A stretch of DNA of 60,525 nucleotides, from positions 1 to 60,525 of the forward strand of contig NZ_BMND01000037.1 in the NCBI RefSeq assembly GCF_014646275.1, in the 5' to 3' direction. Below the pieces are notes generated by a model. The model saw only the letters and a list, made by a program, of their open reading frames with translations, ran no database searches and had not been told where the DNA came from. Source of the DNA: Streptomyces kronopolitis (GTDB taxonomy: Bacteria; Actinomycetota; Actinomycetes; Streptomycetales; Streptomycetaceae). The first letter of the stretch is position 1. The number at the start of each line of letters is the position of its first letter. Position numbers and translations under genes: made by a program. Shown piece by piece: positions 1 to 8,249 of this stretch.

Positions 1-1370
1 CGGCCGGCCCGGTACGCCTCGGCGGCTCGCCCGCCCCGATAGGGCCCGGTCCGCGTGCCGACGCCCCGGGCCCGCAGCCGCGTGCGCAGGCCGGTGCGGC
101 CACGAACTGGGTGCGTCCGCCCGGCGCCGCCACGGCCGGTGTGCCGTCGCAGGGTCCGGCGGCCGGCGGCGCGACGGAGGGTCCGGCCCGCGGTGAGGCC
201 GCGCCGCCCGCCCCGCCCGAGGCCCCGACCGCCGAGCCGGGCCGCTGGCGCCCCTGGCGGTTCCGGATGTCGAACGACGTCTGGGGCACCCCCGCCGTCG
301 CCGACGACCTGCTGTACGTCACGTCCTTCGAGGTGCACGCGCTCGATGTGGCCAGCGGGCGCCGCACGTTCAAGACCCGTGACGTCGCCTGGGCGATGGC
401 GGTCGCGGACGGCCGGATCCACGCCTCGGACGGCCCCAGCCTGTACGCGCTGGACGCCAAGGACGGCAGCGACCGCTGGCGGCTGAGCACCGAGGGCTGG
501 GTCTACGCCCTCACGGTCGACCACGGGACGGTCGTCACCAGTACCCGCGGCGGCGGCGTCCAGGCGTGGGAGGCCGGGACCGGCGAGCTTTTGTGGGAGA
601 CCGGTGGCGTCCAGACCGACTTCGAGAGCGCCGAGGCCGGGCCCGTGGTGCACGACGGCACGGTGTTCCTCTGGGCCGACGCGCGGCTGAAGGCGCTGCA
701 GGCGCGGACCGGCGCCGAGCGCTGGTCGTACCCGATCGGCGACGCGGCGGCCTGCGGCGGGGTGCCGATGCGGCTGCTGCCTGCGTCGGACGGCACGGTC
801 TACGTGGTGGCCGGCACCCGGGTGCTGGCGCTCGACATCGCCCGCGGCGACGTGCGCTGGCACTTCGAGGCGCCCGCGGTGTTCCTGAGTCCGCCCGCCT
901 TCGCGCCCGGCCCGGCCGTCACCGGCGGCGGGGTCTATCTGGCGGACTACCTCGGCACGGTCTACGCGCTGGACGCGGCGGACGGCCGCGACCGCTGGCG
1001 GATCGCCACCGAGGCGCGGCAGTCCACCGAACCGGTGCTGGTGGCGCACGGCGCGGTCCATCTGGGCAGCGGCAAGGCGCTCTACACCCTCGACGCGGTC
1101 ACCGGCACCCCGCGCTGGCGGTTCCAGGCCGGCGCCGAGGTCGTGGGCGCCCCGGTCGTCGCGGAGGGCCGGGTGCACTTCGGCTCGGCTGACCACTGCC
1201 TCTACACGCTCGACGCGATGGGCGGCCAGCTCCGCTGGAAGCTGGAGACCGGCGGCGAGATCACCGGCTCCCCGGTGGCGGTCGGCGGAGTGGTCTACGC
1301 GTGCAGCAAGGACCGCTGCGTGTACGCGCTGGACGCGGCCAAGGGGACGGGGCTGGCGCGGCGTTCGTGA
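1..1370 (+). CDS. PQQ-like beta-propeller protein, C-terminal part (probably sensor end of a Ser/Thr kinase)
   Basis: The reading frame is open from the first base, so the N-terminus lies outside the window. The visible part begins with a Pro/Ala/Gly-rich linker containing LGGSPAPIGPGPRA. About 350 residues follow with at least seven repeats of the form LYALDAxDGxxRWR, the blade signature of PQQ/PQQ_2 beta-propellers. In Streptomyces such linkers and propellers commonly form the C-terminal half of Hanks-type Ser/Thr kinases, with the propeller acting as a ligand or protein-binding sensor. No kinase motif is visible here, so that assignment is an inference. A free-standing propeller protein is the alternative. 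The gene ends 82 bp before the convergent gene on the other strand. Confidence 0.85.
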   Translation, partial: AGPVRLGGSPAPIGPGPRADAPGPQPRAQAGAATNWVRPPGAATAGVPSQGPAAGGATEGPARGEAAPPAPPEAPTAEPGRWRPWRFRMSNDVWGTPAVADDLLYVTSFEVHALDVASGRRTFKTRDVAWAMAVADGRIHASDGPSLYALDAKDGSDRWRLSTEGWVYALTVDHGTVVTSTRGGGVQAWEAGTGELLWETGGVQTDFESAEAGPVVHDGTVFLWADARLKALQARTGAERWSYPIGDAAACGGVPMRLLPASDGTVYVVAGTRVLALDIARGDVRWHFEAPAVFLSPPAFAPGPAVTGGGVYLADYLGTVYALDAADGRDRWRIATEARQSTEPVLVAHGAVHLGSGKALYTLDAVTGTPRWRFQAGAEVVGAPVVAEGRVHFGSADHCLYTLDAMGGQLRWKLETGGEITGSPVAVGGVVYACSKDRCVYALDAAKGTGLARRS

Positions 1371-1452
1371 CGCGGCGGCCGTGCGGGGCGGTGCCCCTGG
1401 CGGCCCGTGCCGTGCGGCGCCGCCGTGCGTGCCGCCACTGCCGCCCGGACGT

Positions 1453-2448
1453 CTACTGACGCTCCTCCGGGGGCTGTTCGGGTTCCTGCCGGGGAGGCGG
1501 CTCGGGCTCCTGGCGCGGCTGCGGCTCCTGCGGCGCCCCCTGTCCGGGCTCCTGCGGCCGCCGCTGCCGGTGTTCCCTGCCCCATTCCACGGGAGGCGTG
1601 GGGGGCTGGCGGTGGGCCGGCATGGTCGGCGGTGGCGGAGGTTGCTGCTGCGGCTGTTGGGGCTGTGGTGGTGTCTGCTGCCGGGTGGGCGGAGGCGGCG
1701 GGGTCACCGGCTGGGGAGCGGTGGGGGTGTCGTCGCCCGGCCCGTGGGCGCCGGCGCCGTGGCCTGTGTGGGCGGGGCCCGCCGGCGGTCCGGCGGGGGT
1801 GGGGCCGGTCGGGTACGGCTCCGGGTTCCACCCCTCGGCGCCCGGGCGGCCCTCGTCCCAGGGTTCGGGGAGCCCCGGGGGATAAGGGGTGCCCTGGTCG
1901 TAGTGGGTGGGGGCGTCGTAGCGCGCGTCGTACGGCGGCCGTGCGTAGTACCCGTCGTCGTATCCGCGGTCGTCATGGCGCCGGTCGTCGTACCCGCGGT
2001 CGTCGTAGCCCCGGCCGCCCTCGTCGCGGTCCAGGACCCGGCGGCCGCGGCCCCGCATGATCAGGGCGCCGAGCAACAGCAGGAAGCCACCGCCCAGGGC
2101 GTTGGCCACGCCCACGCCCAGACCGCGGGCGCCGGCCGTCAGCTCGGTGGCGGCCTGCCCCTGGCGGACCATCCACAGGACCGTGAAGCCCAGCACCACC
2201 AGGCCCGCGAGGGTGACCAGCAGCCGGGAGCGCAGGGCGACACCGATCAGCGTCAGCAGCGCGGCGAAGGCCATGGGGAGGAGGAGGGAGCCGAAGAGCG
2301 CGGCACCGTTGCCGGTGAGGCCGTGGAAGAGGTCCTCGATGCGGAAGTCGATTCCGTGACGGCCGTCGTACCAGGGACGGAAGGGGCTCCAGACGGCGGC
2401 CGCCGCTCCGATGAGGGCGATCAGCGACCCGAGAACGTTGCGCACCAC
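1453..2448 (-). CDS. Membrane protein with Tyr/Asp/Arg-repeat and Pro/Gln-rich cytoplasmic tail
   Basis: About 331 residues. The first 140 contain four hydrophobic segments (near 4-18, 50-70, 77-95 and 110-130), giving a small polytopic membrane domain of no family I recognise. A low-complexity tail follows, first with tandem YDDRG/HDDRG units (RGYDDRGYDDRRHDDRGYDD), then a stretch rich in Pro, Gln and Gly. I chose the GTG at 2448 because GAGG lies 8 bases upstream and the hydrophobic segment begins directly after it. The frame extends upstream to 2592, but that part is Arg-rich and runs through the probable promoter region. Charged and aromatic tails of this kind are frequent in actinomycete membrane proteins. 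No function is proposed. Confidence 0.7.
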   Translation of the reverse strand: MVRNVLGSLIALIGAAAAVWSPFRPWYDGRHGIDFRIEDLFHGLTGNGAALFGSLLLPMAFAALLTLIGVALRSRLLVTLAGLVVLGFTVLWMVRQGQAATELTAGARGLGVGVANALGGGFLLLLGALIMRGRGRRVLDRDEGGRGYDDRGYDDRRHDDRGYDDGYYARPPYDARYDAPTHYDQGTPYPPGLPEPWDEGRPGAEGWNPEPYPTGPTPAGPPAGPAHTGHGAGAHGPGDDTPTAPQPVTPPPPPTRQQTPPQPQQPQQQPPPPPTMPAHRQPPTPPVEWGREHRQRRPQEPGQGAPQEPQPRQEPEPPPRQEPEQPPEERQ

Positions 2449-2650
2449 GGGCGTCGCCTCGCTTCGGGTCGTCCGGTCGTCCTCCGTGACCGACGCTACG
2501 CCTGGGTGTGCGCGCCCGCGAGACAAGTACGCCCGCCCGCGTGGCCGGTGCCGCTCCGGGGTGTCGGCGGCGCTTGCTAGGGTGCCGTGCACGCGTCAAG
2601 CCACGGGGTGGCGGCGAGGTCGGACGTTTTCACGGGGGATCGAGCGGAGC

Positions 2651-3199
2651 ATGAAGCAGCGCACGCGCACGGGCACGGCCGGACGCGGGGGCGCCCGCAG
2701 GGGGAGCAGAGCGGTGGCCGCGGCCGCCCTGACCCTGGTGGCGGCCACCACTCTCAGCGGCTGCCTCCTCCCGCGGGCGCACCCCGTGATCCTGCCGCCC
2801 TCCCCGTCGCCCACGTCGAGCGACGGCTACGACCCGGACGCGAGCCCGTCGGAGGAGACCGGTTACTCGCCGTCGCCGGCCGAGGAGACCTACGACCCGG
2901 ACGGCCGCTCGGACGTCCGCGGCAGCGACTGCGACTTCTCCAATTCACTGCGCCAGTTCACGTACACGGTCTCCATCACCAACCCGTCCACGACGGACTC
3001 CTTCTCCTACGACATGGCCGTCAACTGGATGAAGGCCAAGCCGGCCGACGGCAAGGCGTACGGGCTGCACCAGCGCTCGATCGTGGTCGGCCCCGGGGAC
3101 ACCGAGACGTACACCGCCAAGTACACCGTCAACCAGTCCTCCATCGGCCAGTTCTGGTACACCTGCCAGATCACGCGGGCGCACAAGACCCGTATGTGA
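2651..3199 (+). CDS. Putative secreted lipoprotein
   Basis: 182 residues. It has a twin-Arg-containing basic N-terminus (RGGARRGSR), a hydrophobic stretch and a lipobox, TLSGC, with the modifiable Cys near residue 37, so it is predicted to be lipidated and held on the outer face of the membrane. A Pro/Ser/Asp-rich spacer (about 45-85) leads to a C-terminal domain of about 95 residues with two Cys (in SDCDF and WYTCQI) that could form a disulfide. Its alternating hydrophobic pattern (YTVSITNPSTTDSFSYDMAVNW) suggests an immunoglobulin-like beta sandwich. No enzyme motif is visible. It is divergent from the preceding membrane protein and may share its promoter region. Confidence 0.75.
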   Translation: MKQRTRTGTAGRGGARRGSRAVAAAALTLVAATTLSGCLLPRAHPVILPPSPSPTSSDGYDPDASPSEETGYSPSPAEETYDPDGRSDVRGSDCDFSNSLRQFTYTVSITNPSTTDSFSYDMAVNWMKAKPADGKAYGLHQRSIVVGPGDTETYTAKYTVNQSSIGQFWYTCQITRAHKTRM

Positions 3200-3238
3200 G
3201 GCGCCGCCCGCCGGGTGTCCCCGGGGGCGGTCCCGGGG

Positions 3239-4033
3239 TCACCTCACCAGGGGGCCGTCGTCGGTTCCGCCGGCCGGGTGGCCGGGCCGTTTGCGGGCGG
3301 CGAACAGCTCCGCCTGGCGGTCCGGGGGCAGGTTGCCCAGCGCGATCAGCTGGGGGGCGTGGGCCAGGGCCGGTGCCGCGGCCGCCTCCCGGGCCGCCCA
3401 CAGGGCGCGCACGGTGCCCTGGACCGCCTCGGTCGGCTGGGCGGCGAGCACGGCCGCGCGGCGCAGCGCCACCTCGGCCGCGGCGCCGGGCGCGGTCAGC
3501 TCGGAGACCAGGCCGATCGCGTAGGCGCGGGGGGCGCCCAGCCGCTCCGCCGTCCCCATCAGGGCCAGCCGGGCGCTCTCCCCGTAGGGCATCCGCTGGG
3601 CCAGGTAAACGGACTCGTAGGCGCTGACCATCCCGTAGGTGGTGTGCGGGTCGAAGAAGGTGGAGTTCTCCGACGCGATGAGGAACTCGCACTCGCCCAG
3701 CAGGTAGAAGGCGCCCCCGCAGGCCATTCCGTCGACCGCGGCGATCACCGGTTTCCACAGGTCGTTGGCCTTCGGGCCGATGTGCAGCAGCGGGTCGTCC
3801 AGGGAGAACGGCGAGGTGGGCTGGGGGACGTGCGCGGAGCGGTCGAGTCCGGTGCAGAAGGCCCGGCCGCCGGCGCCGGTGAGCACCGCGGCGCGCACCG
3901 CGTCGTCGTGGCGCAGCGCCCGCCAGGTGGCGGCGAGTGCGGCGGCGGTGTCCAGGTCGAGGGCGTTGTGCCGGTCGGGCCGGTCGAGGGTGACCAGCGC
4001 GACCCCGTCCTTGACGGCGGTGTGCAGGGTCAT
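3239..4033 (-). CDS. Enoyl-CoA hydratase/isomerase family protein
   Basis: 264 residues, the usual crotonase length. N-terminal VALVTLDRPDRHNALD and the oxyanion-hole segment AAVDGMACGGAFYLL are characteristic of the crotonase fold, which handles CoA thioesters by hydration, isomerisation or ring or chain cleavage. The catalytic Glu expected after the second oxyanion element is represented by the STFFDPHTTYGMVSAYESV region, so the exact reaction is uncertain. It is the last gene of a three-gene operon. Its start codon overlaps the stop of the DUF35 gene by 4 bp, which implies translational coupling. With the thiolase-like gene this forms a beta-oxidation-type module regulated from the divergent operator at 5788-5802. 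Confidence 0.85.
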   Translation of the reverse strand: MTLHTAVKDGVALVTLDRPDRHNALDLDTAAALAATWRALRHDDAVRAAVLTGAGGRAFCTGLDRSAHVPQPTSPFSLDDPLLHIGPKANDLWKPVIAAVDGMACGGAFYLLGECEFLIASENSTFFDPHTTYGMVSAYESVYLAQRMPYGESARLALMGTAERLGAPRAYAIGLVSELTAPGAAAEVALRRAAVLAAQPTEAVQGTVRALWAAREAAAAPALAHAPQLIALGNLPPDRQAELFAARKRPGHPAGGTDDGPLVR

Positions 4034-4575
4034 GGCCGCTCCAGAAGCCAGCGGGGCACGGTCATGCCCTCCGGGAGGGTGTGGAAGGCGGCCTTGACCG
4101 GGGCGCCGATGCGCAGCCGGGCGGGGTCCACGGAGTTGAGGGGGGCGTCGGCGGCGGTGACGAGGTTGCCGACGAGGCGGATGCGCGGGGCCTCGGCCAG
4201 CTCCACGACGATCGCGTTGTAGCCGGGCAGGGCGGCGTACGCGGGCAGCAGCGGCGGGTGCGGCAGGACGTAGGACCAGATGCGGCCGCGGCCGCTCATC
4301 CGCTGCCAGCGGGCGGCGAAGGACTGGCAGTGCGGGCAGCAGGGCCGGGGCGGGAAGCGCAGTGCGCCGCAGCCGTCGCAGGCCTGGATCCGCAGCTCGC
4401 CCCGGGCCGCGTACTCCCAGAACGGGGCGCCGTCCTCGTCGGGGACGGGGAGCAGCAGGCGCTCGCCGCTGTCGCTGCCGCCGGGCCGGTTGTCAGTGGC
4501 GGGTGCCACGCTGGGTGTCATGGCAGCACGCACGGACTCCCGCACGGGCCCGCCGGCGGATTCACCGATGGTCAT
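4030..4575 (-). CDS. DUF35 protein: zinc ribbon plus OB-fold, partner of the thiolase-like protein
   Basis: 181 residues. After an unstructured N-terminus (about 1-40), a rubredoxin-like zinc ribbon is visible with two Cys pairs (CDGC and CPHC, near residues 67-86), followed by an OB-fold domain (WSYVLPHPPLLPAYAALPGYNAIVVELAEAP). DUF35 proteins are accessory subunits of thiolase-like enzymes; in steroid side-chain degradation such domains pair with Ltp-type aldolases or thiolases. The gene begins 6 bp after the thiolase-like gene and overlaps the hydratase gene by 4 bp, so a stoichiometric complex with the thiolase-like protein is likely. Partner and reaction are inferred from family and context. 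Confidence 0.88.
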   Translation of the reverse strand: MTIGESAGGPVRESVRAAMTPSVAPATDNRPGGSDSGERLLLPVPDEDGAPFWEYAARGELRIQACDGCGALRFPPRPCCPHCQSFAARWQRMSGRGRIWSYVLPHPPLLPAYAALPGYNAIVVELAEAPRIRLVGNLVTAADAPLNSVDPARLRIGAPVKAAFHTLPEGMTVPRWLLERP

Positions 4576-4581
4576 GGCGTC

Positions 4582-5730
4582 TCAACTCCTCAGCAGCAGG
4601 GCCGAGGTGGGGACGCCCTCGCCCGCGGTGACCAGACAGGTGGCGGCGCCGGGGACCTGCGCGGTGCTGGTGCCGCGCAGCTGCCGGACGCCTTCGGTGA
4701 TGAGGTTGAAGCCGTGCACGTACGCCTCCGAGAGGCCGCCGCCGCCGGTGTTGAGCGGCAGCCGGCCGCCGGTCTCCAGGGCGCCGCCCTCGGTGAAGGC
4801 CGCGCCCTCGCCGCGTCCGCAGAAGCCGTAGCCCTCCAGCGAGAGGGGGATCAGGGGGGTGAAGGCGTCATAGATCTGTGCCACGTCGACGTCCTGCGGG
4901 CCCAGGTCGGCGCCCTTCCACAGGTGCCGGGCGGCGGTCCAGGCGGGGCCGGTGAGCGGGTCGTCGTTCCAGTAGTTGACCATGCCGTGGTGCTGGGCGG
5001 GCAGGCCCTGGGCGGCGGCGTGGACGTAGACGGGCCGGTGGCGGCAGTCGCGGGCGCGGTCGGCCGCGACCACGACACAGGCCAGGGCGCCGTCGGTCTC
5101 CAGGCAGTTGTCGAACAGGCACAGCGGCTCGCTGATCCAGCGGGCGGTCATGTACATCTCGCGGGTCAGCGGGCGCTCGTACATCATCGCGGCCGGGTTC
5201 TGGTTGGCGCGGTTGCGGCAGGCGAGGGCGACGTTGAAGAAGTGGTCGCGGGTGGCGCCGTATTCGTGCATGTAGCGGCGGGCCAGCAGGCCGATCTCGT
5301 CGGCGGGGCGCAGCAGTCCGAAGGGGCGCGTCCACTGCCCCGGGGTGGGCAGCTGCACCCGGGTGTTCTTCCAGGGCCGCGGTCCCGAGCCGCGCTTGCG
5401 GGACCGCCAGGCGACGCCGACGTTCGCCTGGCCGGTGGCGATGGCGGCGGCCAGGTGCGCCACGGTCGCGCAGGAACCGCCGCCGCCGTAGCCGACCTTG
5501 GAGAAGTGGGTGACGTCCCCGGCGCCGATGGCCTTGGCGATCTCGACCTCGTCGGTCTCCTCCATCGTGTAGGAGGCGAAGGCGTCCACCTCCGAGGGGG
5601 CGATCCCGGCGTCGTCCAGCGCCGCGACGATCGCCTGGCAGGCCAAGGTCTTCTCGGATGCCGGGAGTTGCTTCGCGAACGGCGTCTGCCCGATGCCGGC
5701 TATCGCCGTCGCGTCCTTGAGGGTCGCCAC
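4582..5730 (-). CDS. Thiolase-like protein (SCP2/Ltp-type lipid-transfer thiolase)
   Basis: About 382 residues. It has the thiolase N-terminus TAIAGIGQTPFAK, a GGGGSCATVAHLAAAIATGQ segment whose Cys sits where thiolases place the nucleophile, and a C-terminal GGGLSEAYVHGFNLITEG block containing the His region. The divergent sequence and the adjacent DUF35 gene fit the Ltp-type aldolase/thiolase branch, which cleaves or condenses acyl-CoA side chains, rather than a classical FadA. The GTG at 5730 is preferred because GGAGG stands 7 bases before it; an in-frame GTG at 5739 overlaps that site. It is the first gene of the operon. The promoter has -35 CTGACT inside the palindromic operator and -10 TAGCCT, spaced 17 bp. 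Confidence 0.85.
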   Translation of the reverse strand: MATLKDATAIAGIGQTPFAKQLPASEKTLACQAIVAALDDAGIAPSEVDAFASYTMEETDEVEIAKAIGAGDVTHFSKVGYGGGGSCATVAHLAAAIATGQANVGVAWRSRKRGSGPRPWKNTRVQLPTPGQWTRPFGLLRPADEIGLLARRYMHEYGATRDHFFNVALACRNRANQNPAAMMYERPLTREMYMTARWISEPLCLFDNCLETDGALACVVVAADRARDCRHRPVYVHAAAQGLPAQHHGMVNYWNDDPLTGPAWTAARHLWKGADLGPQDVDVAQIYDAFTPLIPLSLEGYGFCGRGEGAAFTEGGALETGGRLPLNTGGGGLSEAYVHGFNLITEGVRQLRGTSTAQVPGAATCLVTAGEGVPTSALLLRS

Positions 5731-5753
5731 CGTCGCCACCTCCGTGGTCGGTC

Positions 5754-5765
5754 GTCAGTGCTGAC
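5754..5765. promoter_or_regulatory. Secondary inverted repeat in the divergent control region
   Basis: GTCAG-TG-CTGAC, 5-bp arms separated by 2 bp. It lies between the main operator and the thiolase-like start. The arm order is opposite to the 15-bp operator, so it may be an auxiliary contact site or chance. Confidence 0.25.
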
Positions 5766-5787
5766 AGCGGAGGAGGCTACCGCTAAT

Positions 5788-5802
5788 CTGACGCCCAGTC
5801 AG
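5788..5802. promoter_or_regulatory. Palindromic operator A (CTGACG-CCC-AGTCAG)
   Basis: One mismatch to the consensus CTGAYG-N3-CGTCAG shared by nine intergenic sites in this window. It lies between the divergent thiolase-like operon and the FadD3-like ligase. Read leftward, CTGACT of this site is the -35 hexamer, followed after 17 bp by the -10 TAGCCT at 5774-5779. Bound protein would therefore occlude RNA polymerase on the thiolase side and probably on both sides. Confidence 0.75.
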
Positions 5803-5842
5803 CTAGTGCTGAGGGATGCTCTCTTCGCCGGGAGGAAAGTGC

Positions 5843-7480
5843 ATGCGTGACGACCTGGATGCGCGGGCCGACCTGGAGTACGGCGCCATTCCCCGGCTGG
5901 TGCGCGCGGCCGCCCTGCGGTACGGCCCCCGGGAGGCCGTCGTCGAGGGCCGCACCCGCGTCTCGTACGCCCAGCTGGGGGAGCGGGTGGAGCGGGCGGC
6001 GGCCGCCTGCATCGCCGCCGGGGTGCTGCCCGGCGACCGCGTCGCCGTCTGGGCGCCCAACACCCTCGACTGGATCGTCTCCGCCCTCGGGGCCGTCACC
6101 GCCGGCGCCGTCCTCGTCCCGGTCAACACCCGCTTCAAGGGCGCCGAGGCCGCCTACGTCCTGCGCCGCACCCGCGCCCGGCTGCTCTTCGTCACCGGCA
6201 CCTTCCTCGGCACCTCCTACGCCGCCTCGCTGCGCCGCGCCGCCCGGGAGGGCACCGGCCGCGGCCCGCTGCCCGGACTCCCGCAGCTGGAGCGGGTCGT
6301 GGTGCTCGCCGACGACGCCCCCGCGGACTTCGTCAGCTGGCCGGACTTCCTCGCCGGAGGAGCGGCGGTGCCCGCCGGGACGGTCCGCGAGCGGGCCGAT
6401 GCGCTGCGCCCCGAGGACGCCTCGGACATCATCTTCACCTCCGGCACCACCGGCCACCCCAAGGGCGCCGTGATCACGCATGCGCAGACCCTGCGCGCCT
6501 ACGACGTCTGGAGCGAACTCGCCGGCCTGCGGGAGGGCGACCGCTACCTGATCGTCAACCCGTTCTTCCACACCTTCGGCTACAAGGCCGGGATCATCGC
6601 CTGCCTGCTGCGCGGCGCGACGATGATCCCGCAGCCGGTCTTCAGCGTGGAGACCGCGCTCGCCCACATCGCCGCCGAGCACATCTCCGTGCTCCCCGGC
6701 CCGCCCACCCTCCACCAGCAGCTGCTCGACCACCCCGCCCGGGGCCGCTACGACCTGTCCGCGCTGCGCCTGGTGGTCACCGGCGCCGCCGTGGTCCCGC
6801 TGGAGCTGGTCGAGCGGCTGCGCAGCGAGCTGAAGATCTCCACCGTGCTGACCGCGTACGGCCTCTCGGAGAGTTCGGGCATCGTCACGATGTGCCGCCG
6901 CAGCGATCCGCCCGAGACCATCGCCACGACCTCGGGCCGCGCCCTGCCCGGCACCGAGGTCCGGGTCGTCGACGCCACGGGCGCGCCGGCGGCCCCCGGC
7001 GAGGCGGGCGAGGTCCTGGTCCGCGGCTACCACGTGATGTCCGGCTACTTCGAGGACCCGGCCGGCACCGCCCGCGCCCTCACCCCCGACGGCTGGCTGC
7101 GCACCGGCGACATCGGCGTCCTCGACCCGGCGGGCAACCTGCGGATCACCGACCGCCTCAAGGACATGTTCATCGTCGGCGGCTTCAACGCCTATCCCGC
7201 CGAGATAGAGCAACTCCTCGGCCGGCATCCGGACATCGCCGAGGTCGCCGTCATCGGCATCCCCGACGCCCGACTCGGCGAGGTCGGCCGGGCCTACGCG
7301 GTCCGCCGGGCCGGCTCCCGGCTCACCGCCGACGACCTGATCGCCTGGTCCCGCCGCGAGATGGCCAACTACAAGGTCCCCCGGGAGGTCACCTTCGTCG
7401 CCACGCTCCCACGCAACGCCAGCGGCAAGGTCCTCAAGACCCGGCTGCGCGCCGCCGTCCCGGGGCCCGCGCCCGCGTGA
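5843..7480 (+). CDS. FadD3-like acyl-CoA ligase (AMP-forming)
   Basis: 545 residues. ANL-superfamily motifs are complete: P-loop FTSGTTGHPKGA (near 200), the NPFFHTFGYKAGI substrate-pocket block, AYGLSESSG, the TGD hinge (WLRTGDIG), and the C-terminal catalytic Lys in NASGKVLK. It activates a carboxylic acid to its CoA thioester through an acyl-adenylate. NPFFHTFGYKAG resembles the FadD3 branch, known for the hexahydroindane-dione propanoate ligase of steroid catabolism, but the substrate here is not established. The ATG at 5843 has GGAGG 7 bases upstream. It is transcribed divergently from the thiolase-like operon across operator A, which ties CoA activation to the downstream thiolytic step. 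Confidence 0.88.
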   Translation: MRDDLDARADLEYGAIPRLVRAAALRYGPREAVVEGRTRVSYAQLGERVERAAAACIAAGVLPGDRVAVWAPNTLDWIVSALGAVTAGAVLVPVNTRFKGAEAAYVLRRTRARLLFVTGTFLGTSYAASLRRAAREGTGRGPLPGLPQLERVVVLADDAPADFVSWPDFLAGGAAVPAGTVRERADALRPEDASDIIFTSGTTGHPKGAVITHAQTLRAYDVWSELAGLREGDRYLIVNPFFHTFGYKAGIIACLLRGATMIPQPVFSVETALAHIAAEHISVLPGPPTLHQQLLDHPARGRYDLSALRLVVTGAAVVPLELVERLRSELKISTVLTAYGLSESSGIVTMCRRSDPPETIATTSGRALPGTEVRVVDATGAPAAPGEAGEVLVRGYHVMSGYFEDPAGTARALTPDGWLRTGDIGVLDPAGNLRITDRLKDMFIVGGFNAYPAEIEQLLGRHPDIAEVAVIGIPDARLGEVGRAYAVRRAGSRLTADDLIAWSRREMANYKVPREVTFVATLPRNASGKVLKTRLRAAVPGPAPA

Positions 7481-7519
7481 CCCGCCGGGCGCGCGGACCG
7501 GCCCCCGGGCCGCGGCGGC

Positions 7520-8134
7520 CTACGCCCCCGGGGGCGTCCAGTCGGGCCGGCGGCCGCTGAGCGCCACCACCCGGTCGAGCAGCGGCGCGTCCTCGGGCAC
7601 GGCGACCGCGGCCCCGAACGGCCCGTCGCCCGTCCCGCCCGCCCCGCCGTCCCCGGCCCAGGCGGACAGCAGCGCATGGCAGACGTCCAGGTCGGCCCGG
7701 GCGGGGGCGTAGTCCTGGCCGGTGGCGCGGGCCAGGTCCCAGCCGTGCAGGACCAGCTCGTTGAGCGCGACCCGGCCCGCGACCGCGCCCGGCAGCGTCA
7801 CCCCGCCCGCCTGGGTCTCCCCCTCCCACGCCCGCGGATCGCGCCAGGCCTCGGTCATCCCGCCGAGGTTGCGGTCCAGCTCGGCCCGCCAGCCGGCCGC
7901 CACGTCGGCCCGGGGCCCGGAACCCGGAGCCGTGCCGGTCACCGGCCCGAGGTCCTTGCGCGCCACGTCCTGGAAGGCGCCGGCCAGCCCGACGAGATGC
8001 CCCAGGAGATGCCGCACGGCGTAGTCCTCACAGGGGGTGGGCGCCTCCAGCAGCGCATCGTCGGTGTGTTCCCCGAGCCGCGCCACCAGCCGGGCCTGCG
8101 CCGCGAGGTCGATCATCTCGGTCATGTCGGTCAT
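7520..8134 (-). CDS. TIGR03086 family protein (DinB-like, mycothiol-dependent-enzyme fold)
   Basis: 204 residues. It shows the TIGR03086 pattern: N-terminal four-helix region with TPCEDYAVRHLLGHLVGLAGAF and the block NELVLHGWDLARATGQ. The His residues in RHLLGHL and LHGWD are the expected metal ligands of the DinB/MDMPI-like fold. Relatives include mycothiol-dependent maleylpyruvate isomerase, but most family members are uncharacterised. The start is the ATG at 8134 with GGAAGGA about 9 bases upstream. It is convergent with the FadD3-like ligase and downstream of the next ligase gene on the same strand with a 115-bp gap. No copy of the 15-bp operator precedes it, so it is probably not an independent member of the proposed regulon. 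Confidence 0.8.
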   Translation of the reverse strand: MTDMTEMIDLAAQARLVARLGEHTDDALLEAPTPCEDYAVRHLLGHLVGLAGAFQDVARKDLGPVTGTAPGSGPRADVAAGWRAELDRNLGGMTEAWRDPRAWEGETQAGGVTLPGAVAGRVALNELVLHGWDLARATGQDYAPARADLDVCHALLSAWAGDGGAGGTGDGPFGAAVAVPEDAPLLDRVVALSGRRPDWTPPGA

Positions 8135-8249
8135 CGTCCGGGATCCTTCCGTTCCGAGGGGGCCGTGCCGGCGCAGAGCTGTCGCCGCACTCCCAGTGAA
8201 GACTCCGCCCGCCCCCGGAACTCATCGCCACACCGCCCGCGGCTCCCGG

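Noticed and set aside
1295..1831. Pro/Ala/Thr-rich minus-strand frame
   Set aside because: Out-of-frame shadow of the repetitive tail of the membrane protein gene, extending into the PQQ protein on the other strand.
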